Positions 8,817-19,493 are shown, counted from the first letter of the stretch. The stretch is 64,000 nt of DNA from JACQFK01 sp964619955 (GCA_964619955.1 CAZUJF010000009.1:98647-162646); one strand, 5' to 3'. Numbers and translations are program-made. The notes: generated from the letters alone by a model not told the origin.

Positions 8817-9407
8817 CTACTTCTTCTCCCCGGGACGCGCGACCGCGGAAACCGCCGCCTTCACGACCGTCCCGGTGGGCGGGTTGGCCGCCCGGACGGG
8901 GGGCGCGGCCGCCGCCGGCTTGGCCGGGACGCCGGCCGCGGCGGGTTTCGCCCCCGCCGCCTTCGGCTGCGGCGCGTGTTTCTCGAGCGCCTCCCGGGCC
9001 TGCTGGCAGGTCGTCACGTACAGGAAGAGCTGGGATCCCGTCGCCTTCTCGAGCTTTTCGTAGACCTCCGGGTTCGGCACCCCCGCGACCGCCACGAGCA
9101 CCGTCTTCCCGATCTTGTCCAGGACGATCAGCTGGTTCTGCCACATGAAGTCGCCCGGGATGCCCTTCAGCACGTCCCGGTCCACCCGGTAGCGGGAGGC
9201 GTCGATGTAGGGCAGCCCCGACTGCTTCACCACGCAGCGGGCGACGTCCATGTCCGTGGCGAGCCCGAGCTTGATCAGCAGTTCGATGAACCCCTCGCCC
9301 GTGACGCGCATGTGGCGGTGGATCTCGACGACCTGGTCGTCCTTGAGGAGGCCTTCCTCGACGAGCAGCTCGTCGAGACGTTTCCGGACCAGCTTCGCGA
9401 TCGGCAT
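8817..9407 (-). CDS. stand-alone MshEN (type II secretion ATPase N-terminal) domain protein
   Basis: 196 residues. Residues 1-140 match the N-terminal domain of GspE/PilB ATPases: RKRLDELLVEEGLLKDDQVVEIH, then LGLATDMDVARCVVKQSGLPYID and later VLVAVAGVPNPEVYEKLEKATG. No ATPase domain follows; instead there is an Ala/Pro/Lys-rich tail (about 145-196). MshEN domains bind c-di-GMP in several PilB-like ATPases, so this could be a detached c-di-GMP sensor for the pilus. This is inference: the full MshEN motif was not checked residue by residue. A TATAAT at about 9421 on the minus strand, 11 nt upstream, may give it its own promoter. Confidence 0.75.
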   Translation of the reverse strand: MPIAKLVRKRLDELLVEEGLLKDDQVVEIHRHMRVTGEGFIELLIKLGLATDMDVARCVVKQSGLPYIDASRYRVDRDVLKGIPGDFMWQNQLIVLDKIGKTVLVAVAGVPNPEVYEKLEKATGSQLFLYVTTCQQAREALEKHAPQPKAAGAKPAAAGVPAKPAAAAPPVRAANPPTGTVVKAAVSAVARPGEKK

Positions 9408-9430
9408 AGGATTCCGTTATTATAACCCGT

Positions 9431-10495
9431 CTACCCGCGCTGGAAGGTCTTCTTCAGATCTTCGATGTCGCCCGAGTACATCAGCGCATCCTCGAAGGTC
9501 AGATGGCCCCCCTTGTACGCCTCGTAGAGGGACTGGTTCATCGTCTTCATGCCCATCTTCCCGGACACCTGGATGATGGAGTAGACCTGGTGGGCCTTGT
9601 TGTCCCGGATGAGCGACTTCACCGCGGAGTTGGCGAGCATCACCTCCGAGATCAGGACCCGGCCCTTGCCGTTGGACTTCGGGACCAGCTGCTGGCAGAA
9701 CACCGCGTTGAGCGTGAACGAGAGCTGCGTGCGGATCTGCTGCTGCTGCCCGGACGGGAACACGTCCACGATTCGGTTGATCGTCTGGACGGCGTCCGAG
9801 GTGTGCAGCGTGGCGAACGTGAGGTGGCCCGTCTCGCTGATCGTCAGCGCGGCCTCGATCGTCTCCATGTCCCGCATTTCGCCGACCAGCACGATGTCGG
9901 GGTCCTGCCGCAGCACGTGGCGGAGGGACTCCTTGAAGCCGTGGGTGTCCGTCCCCACCTCGCGCTGGTTCACCAGGCAGTTCTTGTTCTTGTGCACGAA
10001 CTCGATGGGATCCTCGATGGTCATGATGTGGTAGTTGCCGCCCTGGTTGAGGTAGTCGATCATCGCCGCCAGGGTCGTGGATTTCCCCGAGCCCGTGGCC
10101 CCCGTGACCAGCACCAGGCCGCGCGGCTGTTCGCAGAGGTCCACGCAGACCTTCTTGGGCAGGCTCAGGTCGTCGAAGGTCCGGATCGCGTGCGGCACGA
10201 GGCGGAACACGGCCCCCACCGAACCGCGCTGGAGGAAGACGTTCGTCCGGAAGCGGCCCAGGTTGTCGACGCCGAAGGAGAAGTCCAGCTCCAGTTCCTT
10301 CTCGAACCGCGCGATCTGGTCCTCCGAAAGCACCCCGTAGACGAGCTTCTGGGATTCCTCCTTCGTCAGGGTGTCGAACTCGGTGGGCACCAGCTTGCCG
10401 TCGATGCGCACGCGCGGCGGCGAACCCGAGGCGATGTGAAGGTCCGACCCGCCCCGCTGGACGAGCAACTGCAGGAGTTCTTCCAGGCTGACCAT
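9431..10495 (-). CDS. pilT: type IV pilus retraction ATPase PilT
   Basis: 354 residues, typical PilT size. It shows the PAS-like N-terminal domain (GGSDLHIASGSPPRVRIDGKL), Walker A GATGSGKSTT, Asp box MTIEDPIEFVH, Walker B VLVGEMRDMETI and His box GHLTFATLHTSDA. No tetracysteine zinc site, as expected for PilT. It powers pilus retraction (twitching motility, DNA uptake). An AGGAGG about 10 nt upstream of the ATG sets the start. First gene of the block that continues through pilB, pilC and pilS. Two further PilT homologues lie at 31-33.5 kb. Confidence 0.95.
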   Translation of the reverse strand: MVSLEELLQLLVQRGGSDLHIASGSPPRVRIDGKLVPTEFDTLTKEESQKLVYGVLSEDQIARFEKELELDFSFGVDNLGRFRTNVFLQRGSVGAVFRLVPHAIRTFDDLSLPKKVCVDLCEQPRGLVLVTGATGSGKSTTLAAMIDYLNQGGNYHIMTIEDPIEFVHKNKNCLVNQREVGTDTHGFKESLRHVLRQDPDIVLVGEMRDMETIEAALTISETGHLTFATLHTSDAVQTINRIVDVFPSGQQQQIRTQLSFTLNAVFCQQLVPKSNGKGRVLISEVMLANSAVKSLIRDNKAHQVYSIIQVSGKMGMKTMNQSLYEAYKGGHLTFEDALMYSGDIEDLKKTFQRG

Positions 10496-10625
10496 AGGTC
10501 GCTATTCCTCCTCGTCGAAGGGCTTGTCACGCCCGGCACCCCGGCCGGGCCCCCCGTGATCTTTTTACAGGATACCCTGCCCGGACGCTCCCCACGACGC
10601 TTTTCCGCACGCCGGGATGTGAAAT

Positions 10626-10667
10626 CGCCCGGCCCGCCTGCCCCGGGGGGGGGCGGCGGGCCGGGCG
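10626..10667 (-). terminator. GC-rich hairpin downstream of the OmpA lipoprotein gene
   Basis: Perfect 13-bp stem (10626-10638 with 10655-10667) enclosing a 16-nt loop, 24 nt past the stop of the lipoprotein gene. Only a short ATTTC follows on the minus strand, so it is either a weak intrinsic terminator or a 3'-end stabiliser. Confidence 0.55.
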
Positions 10668-10690
10668 GGACGTTCCTGGGCAGCCCGGGC

Positions 10691-11338
10691 TCAAGGCGCG
10701 ATGACGAGCTCCACGCGCCGGTTCTTGGACTTCTCCCCGGGGACGGCGGGGTCGTGTTCCGCATGCGCCTCGCAGACGATGCGCCCGGCGTCCACGCCCC
10801 CCTTCTCCACCAGATGGTGCAGGACCGCGTGGGCCCGCTCGAAGGACAGCTCCCAGTTGCAGTGGAACTTGGCCTTCGTCCGGCGGATCGGATCCGCGTC
10901 CGAATGGCCCTCCACCCGGATGCGGCCCGTCGGATGGTTCTTCTTCAGGTACGCCGCCACCTGGCTCATGGAGCGCTCGCCCGCGCCGCTCAGCGAGGCC
11001 GACCCGCTGGTGAAGAAGATGTCCGTCGGCAGATTGATCACCGTGTCCTCGCCGCGCTTCTTCACGTCGAGACCCGTGCTGTCCGGCTTCGCCTCGTAGG
11101 GCGTGACGGCCACCCCGGCCGCGGCCTTCTCGGCCAGCCGCTGCTTGTCGCGCTCCAACCCCTCGATGCGGGCCTGCGCCGAGAGCAGCCCCGCTTCGCT
11201 CTGCTCTTTCTGGCGGAGCAGGTCCTCGTTCTCCAGGGTGAGCTCGTCCACCCGGCGCTGCAGGTCGCCGGAACTGCATCCCAGGGCCGCCAGGCCCGCC
11301 ATCACGCCCGCCGACAGGAACAGGATCTTTTTCGACAT
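10691..11338 (-). CDS. OmpA-family outer-membrane lipoprotein with coiled coil
   Basis: 215 residues. Lipoprotein signal peptide with lipobox LAALGC (Cys21). Residues about 25-75 form a heptad-rich coiled coil (LQRRVDELTLENEDLLRQK). The C-terminal OmpA/MotB peptidoglycan-binding domain (about 100-215) has FFTSGSASLS, IRVEGHSDADPI and the closing NRRVELVI. It would tether the outer membrane to the cell wall. It lies between prepilin peptidase and the pil operon, so it may help anchor the pilus machinery (comparable to other pilus-associated OmpA-like proteins), although Pal-like general roles fit equally well. Confidence 0.88.
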   Translation of the reverse strand: MSKKILFLSAGVMAGLAALGCSSGDLQRRVDELTLENEDLLRQKEQSEAGLLSAQARIEGLERDKQRLAEKAAAGVAVTPYEAKPDSTGLDVKKRGEDTVINLPTDIFFTSGSASLSGAGERSMSQVAAYLKKNHPTGRIRVEGHSDADPIRRTKAKFHCNWELSFERAHAVLHHLVEKGGVDAGRIVCEAHAEHDPAVPGEKSKNRRVELVIAP

Positions 11339-11447
11339 GGCCTATACCCCCACCACAAACATTCCGGGACCCGGGCGGGCCCCGACCCACTGGAAGGGTA
11401 TATCGGCGGGAGGCGCCGGAGGCTGTTGCGGATTCCGGGAAGGACGC

Positions 11448-12380
11448 TCAGACGAGCCAGCGCTCGACCAGTTCGTGGACGAAGTCCATGTAGAGTTTCA
11501 GGCCCAGGTCCACCCAGCGGCCGAGGTACAGCACCCCCAGCGCGCCCGCGGAGAGGAAGGGTCCGAACGGCACGTAGCCCAGGCGCCGCGTGGCGACGAA
11601 CCGCACGAGACCCGTCAGCGAACCCGCCAGGCAGGCCAGCAGGAACGTCAGCAGCACGCCGCGCCACCCGAGCACGGCGCCCGCCATGGCCATGAACTTG
11701 ACGTCCCCGAGCCCCATCGCCTCGGTCTCGCCGAGCTCCGCGATCCGCCGGCGGAAGAGCACCTTGCCCAGCACCGCCACCGCGTAGAGCGTGCCCCCGC
11801 CCGTCAGCGCCCCCACGGCGGCCGCCCCCAGGGACACCAGGTTGGGCTGCGACAGCACCCAGGTCGTGCCGGGCAGGCCCAGACGCCCCGCCTCCGGATG
11901 CAGGAAGGGGAAGAGGGCCGAGACCGCCAGCCCGAGGCCCAGCCCCGGGAGCGTGATCTCGTCCGGAAGGATGCGGAACTCCAGGTCGATGAACGTGCAG
12001 ACGATCAGCGCGCTCACGAACGCGGTCTCGACCGCGAACTTCGCCGCCTGCCCCCCGGGGCCCAGGGCCGGGCTGTCGTAGAGGGCCCGCCAGCCCGCCC
12101 AGAGGAAGAGGCCCCCGCTCAGCAGTTCCACCCCCGCGTAGCGCGGCGATATCGGCAGCTTGCAGGAGCGGCAGCGCCCCTTCAGGAGCAGCCAGCTGAG
12201 CACGGGGACGTTGTCGTACCAGGCGATCCCGGACGAGCAGCCGGGGCAGCGCGACCGCGGCCCCTTGATGGACATGCAGTTCCGGGGCAGGCGGAAAATG
12301 CAGACGTTCAGGAACGAGCCGATCAGCAGGCCCAGGATCCCGGAGAAGACAAAGAGCACCTGGCGCTGGCGCTCGTCCAT
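11448..12380 (-). CDS. pilD: prepilin peptidase / N-methyltransferase PilD
   Basis: 310 residues with about 8 membrane segments. The N-terminal cytoplasmic loop has two CxxC pairs (CPGCSS and CRSCK) of the zinc-binding methyltransferase domain after GSFLNVCIFRLP. The aspartyl protease sites are FIDLEFRILPDEI and the GLGDVKFMAM motif (GxGD-type). It cleaves the leader of type IV prepilins and N-methylates the mature pilin at the inner membrane. No pilin gene is in this window, so substrates lie elsewhere. The start MDERQRQ is 10 nt past the stop of the upstream TPR/alpha-CTD gene. Confidence 0.95.
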   Translation of the reverse strand: MDERQRQVLFVFSGILGLLIGSFLNVCIFRLPRNCMSIKGPRSRCPGCSSGIAWYDNVPVLSWLLLKGRCRSCKLPISPRYAGVELLSGGLFLWAGWRALYDSPALGPGGQAAKFAVETAFVSALIVCTFIDLEFRILPDEITLPGLGLGLAVSALFPFLHPEAGRLGLPGTTWVLSQPNLVSLGAAAVGALTGGGTLYAVAVLGKVLFRRRIAELGETEAMGLGDVKFMAMAGAVLGWRGVLLTFLLACLAGSLTGLVRFVATRRLGYVPFGPFLSAGALGVLYLGRWVDLGLKLYMDFVHELVERWLV

Positions 12381-12390
12381 CGCGGGAATC

Positions 12391-13740
12391 CTACTCGAGC
12401 TTCATCGTGAGGCCGAGCTGCCCGAGCTTCTTGCGGATCTCCTTGATGGAGGTCACGCCCAGATTCTTGCTCTTCAGCAGATCCTTCTCGGTCCGCGCCA
12501 GCAGGTCGCCGACCGTCACGAGGCTCATCTTCTCGAGCACCTTGCGGATGCGGCCGGACCACTCGAAGTCGCTCAGGTTCTTCTTGAGCATCTCCTCGCT
12601 GACCACGCCGCCTTCCGCCACGGGGACCGCCGGCGACGACGCCGCCGCCATGCCGCCCAGATCCGCGGGCATGCCGCCCGACGCGAGGCTCAGCCCCTTC
12701 GAACTGAGGAACTCCTTCAGCTCGCGGAGCGAGGTGCGGCCGAAATTCGGGATGCCGAGGAAATCCTCCTCGCTCTTCCCGACGAGGTCGCCCATCGTGT
12801 TGATGCCCAGCTTCTGCAGCGCCGTGCGCACCCGGGGCGAGAAGGAGACCTCCGCCACCGGCTGCCCGAGCACCTGGCCGAGCTTCACCTCGCGGCGCGC
12901 GGCCTCCTCGTCGTAGAACATGGTCATGGACGCCTGCGCGTCCTTCAGGTACAGCTGCGCCCGCGCGTTCCCGGGGAAGTAGTCCAGCACCGACTGGAAG
13001 CACTGCGCGGCGCGCTCGAACTCGCCGCGGTCCTCGTACATGACGCCCAGGTTCATCACCGTGGCGACGTGCATCGGACGCAGCTTGCGCAGCTGCTCGT
13101 AGAGCTCCAGCGCGCGGTCGTCCTCGCCGCAGCGGTCCATGATGTAGGCCAGACGGAAGAGCGACGGCGCGTGGCCGGGCTCCTGCTCGAGGGCCTTCTC
13201 GTAGGACTTCATCGCGTCGGCGTGCCAGCCCTGGACGTCCGCCAGCAGGCCCTTCAGGTACAGGCCCTGCGCGGAGTCGCCCTTCTTGAGCAGCTTCTCG
13301 ACGTGCGTCTCCGCCTCGTCGTATTTGCCCGCGCGGATTTTCGCCTCGCAGTACGCCGCGGAGATGTGCAGGTCCGAGGCATCGGCCTCGTTCGCCTCCT
13401 TGAGCGGCTCCAGCGCGCTGCCGGCCCGGCCGGCCTCCAGGAGGGAGACGCCCAGCACGTAGGAGCGCTCCTTGCTCGTGCGCGCGGCCTCCAGCGTCTT
13501 GATGGCCTCCTCGGACTTGCCGAGCAGCCATTGCGCCGTGCCGCGGCGGACCTCCGCCTTGTTCTCGCTCGACAGCTGCTTCGCCACCTTGCCGGCGAAG
13601 TCGGCCATCACCTCTTCGAGCTGGTTCCTGAAGTCCACCCGGCAATGAACCTCGCGGCGCACCTCGTGGATGCGTTCCGGCGAAAGATCCTCGGTGGTCA
13701 GGACTCCCTTGATATCCAGAGCGGCAGCCGCGTCGGCCAT
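12391..13740 (-). CDS. TPR protein with two RNA polymerase alpha-CTD-like domains
   Basis: 449 residues. Residues about 60-290 are TPR repeats (for example ADAMKSYEKALEQEPGHAPS and ATVMNLGVMYEDRGEF). The C-terminal third carries two helix-hairpin domains of the RNA polymerase alpha-CTD type: RVRTALQKLGINTMGDL with IPNFGRTSLRELKEFL, and RIRKVLEKMSLVTVGDL with LGVTSIKEIRKKLGQLGL. The two are joined by an Ala/Pro linker. It is not RpoA itself: the assembly domain is missing. A GGGGAG site sets the start, and a clear -35/-10 pair lies upstream. The alpha-CTD binds UP-element DNA and regulators in RpoA; here a role in transcription is inference. Confidence 0.85.
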   Translation of the reverse strand: MADAAAALDIKGVLTTEDLSPERIHEVRREVHCRVDFRNQLEEVMADFAGKVAKQLSSENKAEVRRGTAQWLLGKSEEAIKTLEAARTSKERSYVLGVSLLEAGRAGSALEPLKEANEADASDLHISAAYCEAKIRAGKYDEAETHVEKLLKKGDSAQGLYLKGLLADVQGWHADAMKSYEKALEQEPGHAPSLFRLAYIMDRCGEDDRALELYEQLRKLRPMHVATVMNLGVMYEDRGEFERAAQCFQSVLDYFPGNARAQLYLKDAQASMTMFYDEEAARREVKLGQVLGQPVAEVSFSPRVRTALQKLGINTMGDLVGKSEEDFLGIPNFGRTSLRELKEFLSSKGLSLASGGMPADLGGMAAASSPAVPVAEGGVVSEEMLKKNLSDFEWSGRIRKVLEKMSLVTVGDLLARTEKDLLKSKNLGVTSIKEIRKKLGQLGLTMKLE

Positions 13741-13777
13741 GGAAGCTCCCCAAAATGGCTGAAAAGAAGGAGGAAAT

Positions 13778-13806
13778 CTTATATCGGAAGGGGGGCCGGG
13801 AGTCAA
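13778..13806 (-). promoter_or_regulatory. sigma70-type promoter of the TPR/alpha-CTD gene
   Basis: On the minus strand TTGACT (13801-13806), a 17-nt spacer, then TATAAG (13778-13783), 37 nt upstream of the ATG. Confidence 0.7.
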
Positions 13807-13821
13807 GGACCCCCTTCGGGC

Positions 13822-13827
13822 TATAAT
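13822..13827 (+). promoter_or_regulatory. -10 hexamer TATAAT, leaderless-type promoter
   Basis: TATAAT followed by 6 nt and then ATG at 13834; no ribosome-binding site fits, so the beta-propeller mRNA is probably leaderless. No clear -35 box. Confidence 0.55.
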
Positions 13828-13833
13828 TCCCCC

Positions 13834-16218
13834 ATGGGCCCCCTGCTCCTGAGCCTGATCGCCCTCGCCCAGGGAACGGATGTGCTGCGCACCCGGGACG
13901 GCCGGGAATGGTCCGGCCGGATCCGCGAATACGACCGCTTCGTCGAACTCGAACAGCCCGACGGGAGCCTGCAGCGCGTCCCGCGCCCCGGGATCCTCAG
14001 CTTCCACCCCGCCCCCGCCCTCCGGAGCCCGGAGCCGGTCCCCTTCCCCTCCGAACTCCTGGAACGCGGAGACCATGACTTCCTCGCCGCCCCGGGCGTC
14101 CTCTTCGCCGCCGCCCGCCCCCCCGGCCGGCGCCTCACCGCGATCGATCTCGCCAGCGGCGGAAGGATCTGGGACTCCGACCGCCCCCTCAGGACGGGCG
14201 CGCCGCTCCTCCACCATCGGACCCTCTACCTCCTCGAACGCGCCCCGTCCACCGGCGCGCCCCCCGCCTCCACCCCCCGCCTGACCCACCACGCCGTCGA
14301 TCCGGCGACGGGCGAGACCCGGCGCTCCCTCGTCCTTGAATCCGCGGACCGCAAGGAGTTCGCCTCGAACATCCTCCTCCAGCCCGCCCCCAGCCTGCAC
14401 GTGCTCGCCGACCGCCTCGCCGTGCGCACGTTCCGGCAGGCCCCCGACGGCGGCGCCCGCTGGACGGCCCTCAGCTTCGTCGATCCCAAGGGGCTCACCC
14501 TCGCGGGCCACCTGGAAAATCCCGCCCTGCCCGCCCTCGGCGGTCGGCCCACGTTTCTTGCCGACCGCGTGATCACCCAGCTGTTCTCGGGCACCCAGTG
14601 GCGGCTCGCGGCGCTCGGCCTCCGCGACGGGAGCCTCCTCTGGCAGACCCCCTGGATGAGCGGACGCCTTCACGACGTCCACGACGACGCGGCCTGGTTC
14701 GCCGCCCCCGGCTCCGGACGCCTGTCCGCCGTCGATCTTCAGAGCGGCCGCATCCACGACACGTTCGGCGTCGACCTCGACGGCGCCGTCGTCGCCGACG
14801 TCGACGAAACCCGGGCCGTGCTGATGGGCGGCCCGAAGGCTCCGTCCCAGCTGCGACTGGTCGAACTCCGCACGGGGACCGTGCTCTGGTCCCTGCCGCC
14901 CGCGCCCGCGGAGGACCTGCGCTTCCTGCTCCGGATCGGCCACCGGATCTTCCTCGCCGCTCCCGCCGGCGCCCTCCGCTGTTTCGACCTCAACGCCCGC
15001 AAGGAGCTCTGGACCTGGTCCGGCGCCGGCGGCGGCGCGGTCCAGCATCCCGCCGCGCTCGGCGACGGCCTGCTCTTCTTCAAGGATGGGCGGGCGACGC
15101 TGCTCGATCAGGAGAGCGGCCTCGTCCGCTGGGAGCTGAAAACCCCCTGGCGCGGCCTGCAGGTCCTGGGTTCGGAGGCGATCCTGGCCCCGCGGGCGGC
15201 GGGCATGGACCTCATCCGCCCCCGCACCCTTCCCCCGGGCGGCCGCTTCGTCGGGCCCGGCGAACTTCCGCTGTGCTTCTCGCTCGGCGACGAGACCTGG
15301 TGCCCGCCCGCGTTCTCCGGGGGCCTGCTCTACACGGTCTCCGCCCGCGGACGGCTCGTCGCCCTGGAGGAGGAAACCCGGCGCGTGCGATGGGAACTGC
15401 CGCTCTCCACAATCCCCCTCCCCGGACCCGCCGCCGTCACCGTTCATGGCGCCCGCGCGGTCGTCACCTTCGGCCAGGAGGCCCAGTTGATCGACCTTGA
15501 GGGGCGGAAGCGGCTGCAGGCCGCGCGTCACACGCCCTACGTCGGAGGCGGGCATCCGCCGTTCGGGCCCTCCGGCTTCGTCCTCAGCACCCCGGCGGGG
15601 CTGAGCTGCCTGGACGGCTCCGGGACGGAGGTCTGGGCCTCGCCGCTGCGCCCCGTCTTCGCCACCGCCGCGTCCCGCGACGCCATGGCCGTGCTCGCCG
15701 CGTCCGAGCTTCACGTCCTTTCCCTCGGCAGCGGCACCACGCGCTGGACGATCCCCGCCCCGCCCGGCTCCACGCTGATCGCCTTCGACGGCACGACCGC
15801 CGTCTGCGCGCAGGGGCCCTCGGGCTGGCACGGACCCGACGCCGTGGGGCAGCTGCACTCCCGCTTCCAGGCGAAGGAGAAGGACTCCCGGAAGTGGGGC
15901 GGCTTCCGGGGGCAGCTCGCCCTGGCGGACGGACGCGTCTACTACGCCCACGCCGACGGCGAACTGGGCTGCTTCGAGGCGGCCTCGGGAAAGGCGATCT
16001 GGAGCGTGCCCACGCCGGCCTTCGTCCACAGCCTGCGCCTCCACGAGGGCCGGCTCTGGTATTCGGCCCGGGACGGCGGCCTGCACGGCATCGACCGGGC
16101 GACCGGGAAGACCGAATGGACCCGGCCCCGGCGCGACGTGGAGGCCTGGACGCCCGTGCTCCGCGGGAATCGCGTGGTGTGGTGGTCGTCCGAGGGCTGG
16201 CTGATCGAGCCCGAATAG
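13834..16218 (+). CDS. secreted PQQ-type (outer-membrane BamB-like) beta-propeller protein
   Basis: 794 residues with a short signal peptide (MGPLLLSLIALAQG). It then has a string of PQQ-enzyme-like blades, each built as variants of LxAIDLASGxxxW: RLTAIDLASGGRIWDSD, LSAVDLQSGRIHDTF, LRCFDLNARKELWTW, GCFEAASGKAIWSV and LHGIDRATGKTEWTR. The repeats span the whole protein, enough for two propellers. No methanol-dehydrogenase-like catalytic residues are obvious, so a protein-binding scaffold is more likely than an enzyme. Planctomycete-type genomes carry many such proteins of unknown function. It converges on grpE with 2 nt between stops. The codon use is strongly C-rich, as in the other single plus-strand genes. 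Confidence 0.8.
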   Translation: MGPLLLSLIALAQGTDVLRTRDGREWSGRIREYDRFVELEQPDGSLQRVPRPGILSFHPAPALRSPEPVPFPSELLERGDHDFLAAPGVLFAAARPPGRRLTAIDLASGGRIWDSDRPLRTGAPLLHHRTLYLLERAPSTGAPPASTPRLTHHAVDPATGETRRSLVLESADRKEFASNILLQPAPSLHVLADRLAVRTFRQAPDGGARWTALSFVDPKGLTLAGHLENPALPALGGRPTFLADRVITQLFSGTQWRLAALGLRDGSLLWQTPWMSGRLHDVHDDAAWFAAPGSGRLSAVDLQSGRIHDTFGVDLDGAVVADVDETRAVLMGGPKAPSQLRLVELRTGTVLWSLPPAPAEDLRFLLRIGHRIFLAAPAGALRCFDLNARKELWTWSGAGGGAVQHPAALGDGLLFFKDGRATLLDQESGLVRWELKTPWRGLQVLGSEAILAPRAAGMDLIRPRTLPPGGRFVGPGELPLCFSLGDETWCPPAFSGGLLYTVSARGRLVALEEETRRVRWELPLSTIPLPGPAAVTVHGARAVVTFGQEAQLIDLEGRKRLQAARHTPYVGGGHPPFGPSGFVLSTPAGLSCLDGSGTEVWASPLRPVFATAASRDAMAVLAASELHVLSLGSGTTRWTIPAPPGSTLIAFDGTTAVCAQGPSGWHGPDAVGQLHSRFQAKEKDSRKWGGFRGQLALADGRVYYAHADGELGCFEAASGKAIWSVPTPAFVHSLRLHEGRLWYSARDGGLHGIDRATGKTEWTRPRRDVEAWTPVLRGNRVVWWSSEGWLIEPE

Positions 16219-16220
16219 CG

Positions 16221-16730
16221 CTACGGTCCGGCGGGCTTCACGAGACGGACGTTCGCGGGACGCAGCGCGCGGCCCTCCATGAGCCAGCCGCGCCGGACCT
16301 CCTGCAACTCCGTGCCCCCGGGCTCCATCCCGATGGCCTCGTGGAATTCGGGGTTGAACGGTTTGCCCGCGGTCTCGATCGGCACGATCTGGAACTTCGC
16401 GAAGACCCGGAGAAACTCGCGCTCCAGCATCCGCACCGCCTCGACGAGCTTCGGATCGGCGAAATTCGCCATCCCGAACCCGTCCATCGCCGGCAGGATC
16501 TCCCGGACGAAGCTCTCGAGGGCCTGCCGGTTCCACTCCTGCTTCTCGCGGCGGACCCGGTCCTGGTAGTTGATGAAGTCCGCCCGCGCGCGCCGCGCCA
16601 GGTCGAGATATTCCTCGACCTTGGCCTTCAGCGCGGCGATCTCCGCCTGGGGATCGAGCGGGGCCGCGGGGGCCGGGACGGCGTCCGCCCCGGGGGCGTC
16701 GCCTTCAGGGACGGTCTTTTCGTCGCTCAT
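16221..16730 (-). CDS. grpE: nucleotide exchange factor GrpE
   Basis: 169 residues. After an acidic/Pro-Ala disordered N-terminus come the long dimerisation helix (EIAALKAKVEEYLDLARRAR with DFINYQDRVRREK) and the C-terminal beta domain with FNPEFHEAIGMEP. The RGWLMEGRALRPANVRL end is the expected GrpE closing segment. It releases ADP from DnaK. The start overlaps the dnaJ stop by 4 bases, and the gene ends the chaperone operon. dnaK itself is not in the window. Confidence 0.93.
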   Translation of the reverse strand: MSDEKTVPEGDAPGADAVPAPAAPLDPQAEIAALKAKVEEYLDLARRARADFINYQDRVRREKQEWNRQALESFVREILPAMDGFGMANFADPKLVEAVRMLEREFLRVFAKFQIVPIETAGKPFNPEFHEAIGMEPGGTELQEVRRGWLMEGRALRPANVRLVKPAGP

Positions 16731-17842
16731 GACCCGAAGAATTTCTCCCAGAGGTTCTTCTTTCCGGACTGCTCCTGTTCGATCTTCGCGAACTCCGTCA
16801 GGAGCTCCTCCTGCCGCTTGGTCAGCTTCGGGGGCACGCTCACCGTCACCCGCACGAGCTGGTCGCCGCGCCCGCGGCCGTTCACCGAGGTCACGCCCTG
16901 GCCCTTGAGGCGCAGCAGCGCCCCGCTGGCCGTCCCCTTCGCGACCTTGAGCGCCGCCTTGCCCTGCAGCGTCGGCACCTCGATCTCCGCGCCCATCGCG
17001 GCCTGGGCGAAGGTCACCGGGATCTCGCAGACGATGTCGTTGTCGACCCGCTTGAAGAACTCGTGATCCCGCACGTAGATGTCGCAGTAGAGATCCCCCG
17101 CCGCGCCGCCGTCCGGGGACTGCTCCCCCTGGCCGCCGACGCGCATCCGGGTGCTGTTCTCGATCCCGGCGGGGATGGAGATCTCGATCTCGCGCTTCAC
17201 GCGCATCAGCCCCTCGCCGTGGCAGGAGCCGCAGGGAGACGTGATCCTCGAGCCCGCGCCCGCGCAGGCCGGGCAGGTCTGCTGCAGCATGAAGAAGCCC
17301 GCGTTGCGGCCCACCACGCCCTTGCCCCCGCAGGTCGTGCAGGAGGAGCGGGAGGTGCCGGGCTTCGCGCCGGAGCCGCTGCAGGTCGTGCAGCGCTCGT
17401 GCCGCTGCAGCTCGATGGTCTTCTTCGTGCCGAGCGCCGCGTCCTTGAAGTCGATCTCGAACTCCACCCGCAGGCTCGCGCCCCGCCGGGGGCCGCGCTT
17501 GCCCCGGCCCACCCCGAAGAAGTCCCCGAAGCCGGAGCCCTCCCCGAAGATGTCGCCGAAGGATTCGAAGATGTCCTGGAAGCTCGCGCTCTGATAGTCG
17601 CGCTGGGGCGTGCCGCGCAGTCCCTCGTGCCCGAACTGGTCGTAGAGCTTCCGCTTCTTTTCGTCGGAGAGGACGTCGTAGGCCTCGGAGATCTCCTTGA
17701 ACTTCTTCTCCGAGTCCGCGTTGCCGGGGTTGCGGTCGGGGTGGTACTTCAGCGCCAGCTTCCGGTACGTCGAGCGGATCTCGTCCTGCGACGCGCCCCG
17801 CCCCACGCCCAGGAGCTCGTAGTAGTCGTGCTTTTCGTCCAC
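16727..17842 (-). CDS. dnaJ: chaperone DnaJ
   Basis: 371 residues. J domain at 6-70 with HPD (LKYHPDRNPGN), a Gly/Phe-rich region (FGDIFGEGSGFGDFFG), a zinc domain of four CxxCxGxG-like repeats (CTTCSGSGA, CTTCGGKGV, CPACAGAG, CGSCHGEG), then the C-terminal substrate domains ending in PPKLTKRQEELLTEFAK. It recruits substrates to DnaK and stimulates its ATPase. The gene follows groEL by 13 nt and overlaps grpE, so it should be expressed with both groEL copies. Confidence 0.95.
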   Translation of the reverse strand: MDEKHDYYELLGVGRGASQDEIRSTYRKLALKYHPDRNPGNADSEKKFKEISEAYDVLSDEKKRKLYDQFGHEGLRGTPQRDYQSASFQDIFESFGDIFGEGSGFGDFFGVGRGKRGPRRGASLRVEFEIDFKDAALGTKKTIELQRHERCTTCSGSGAKPGTSRSSCTTCGGKGVVGRNAGFFMLQQTCPACAGAGSRITSPCGSCHGEGLMRVKREIEISIPAGIENSTRMRVGGQGEQSPDGGAAGDLYCDIYVRDHEFFKRVDNDIVCEIPVTFAQAAMGAEIEVPTLQGKAALKVAKGTASGALLRLKGQGVTSVNGRGRGDQLVRVTVSVPPKLTKRQEELLTEFAKIEQEQSGKKNLWEKFFGS

Positions 17843-17855
17843 CCGGGAGCCCCGC

Positions 17856-19460
<1,605 letters not shown>

Positions 19461-19493
19461 GCTCGTCTCCTGCCTGTGGAAAGTGTCCCGGAC

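Noticed and set aside
12160..13833. Long plus-strand frame upstream of the beta-propeller gene
   Set aside because: It is antisense to the TPR/alpha-CTD gene; composition (Arg/Gly/Ala/Leu runs) is that of a GC-rich shadow frame.
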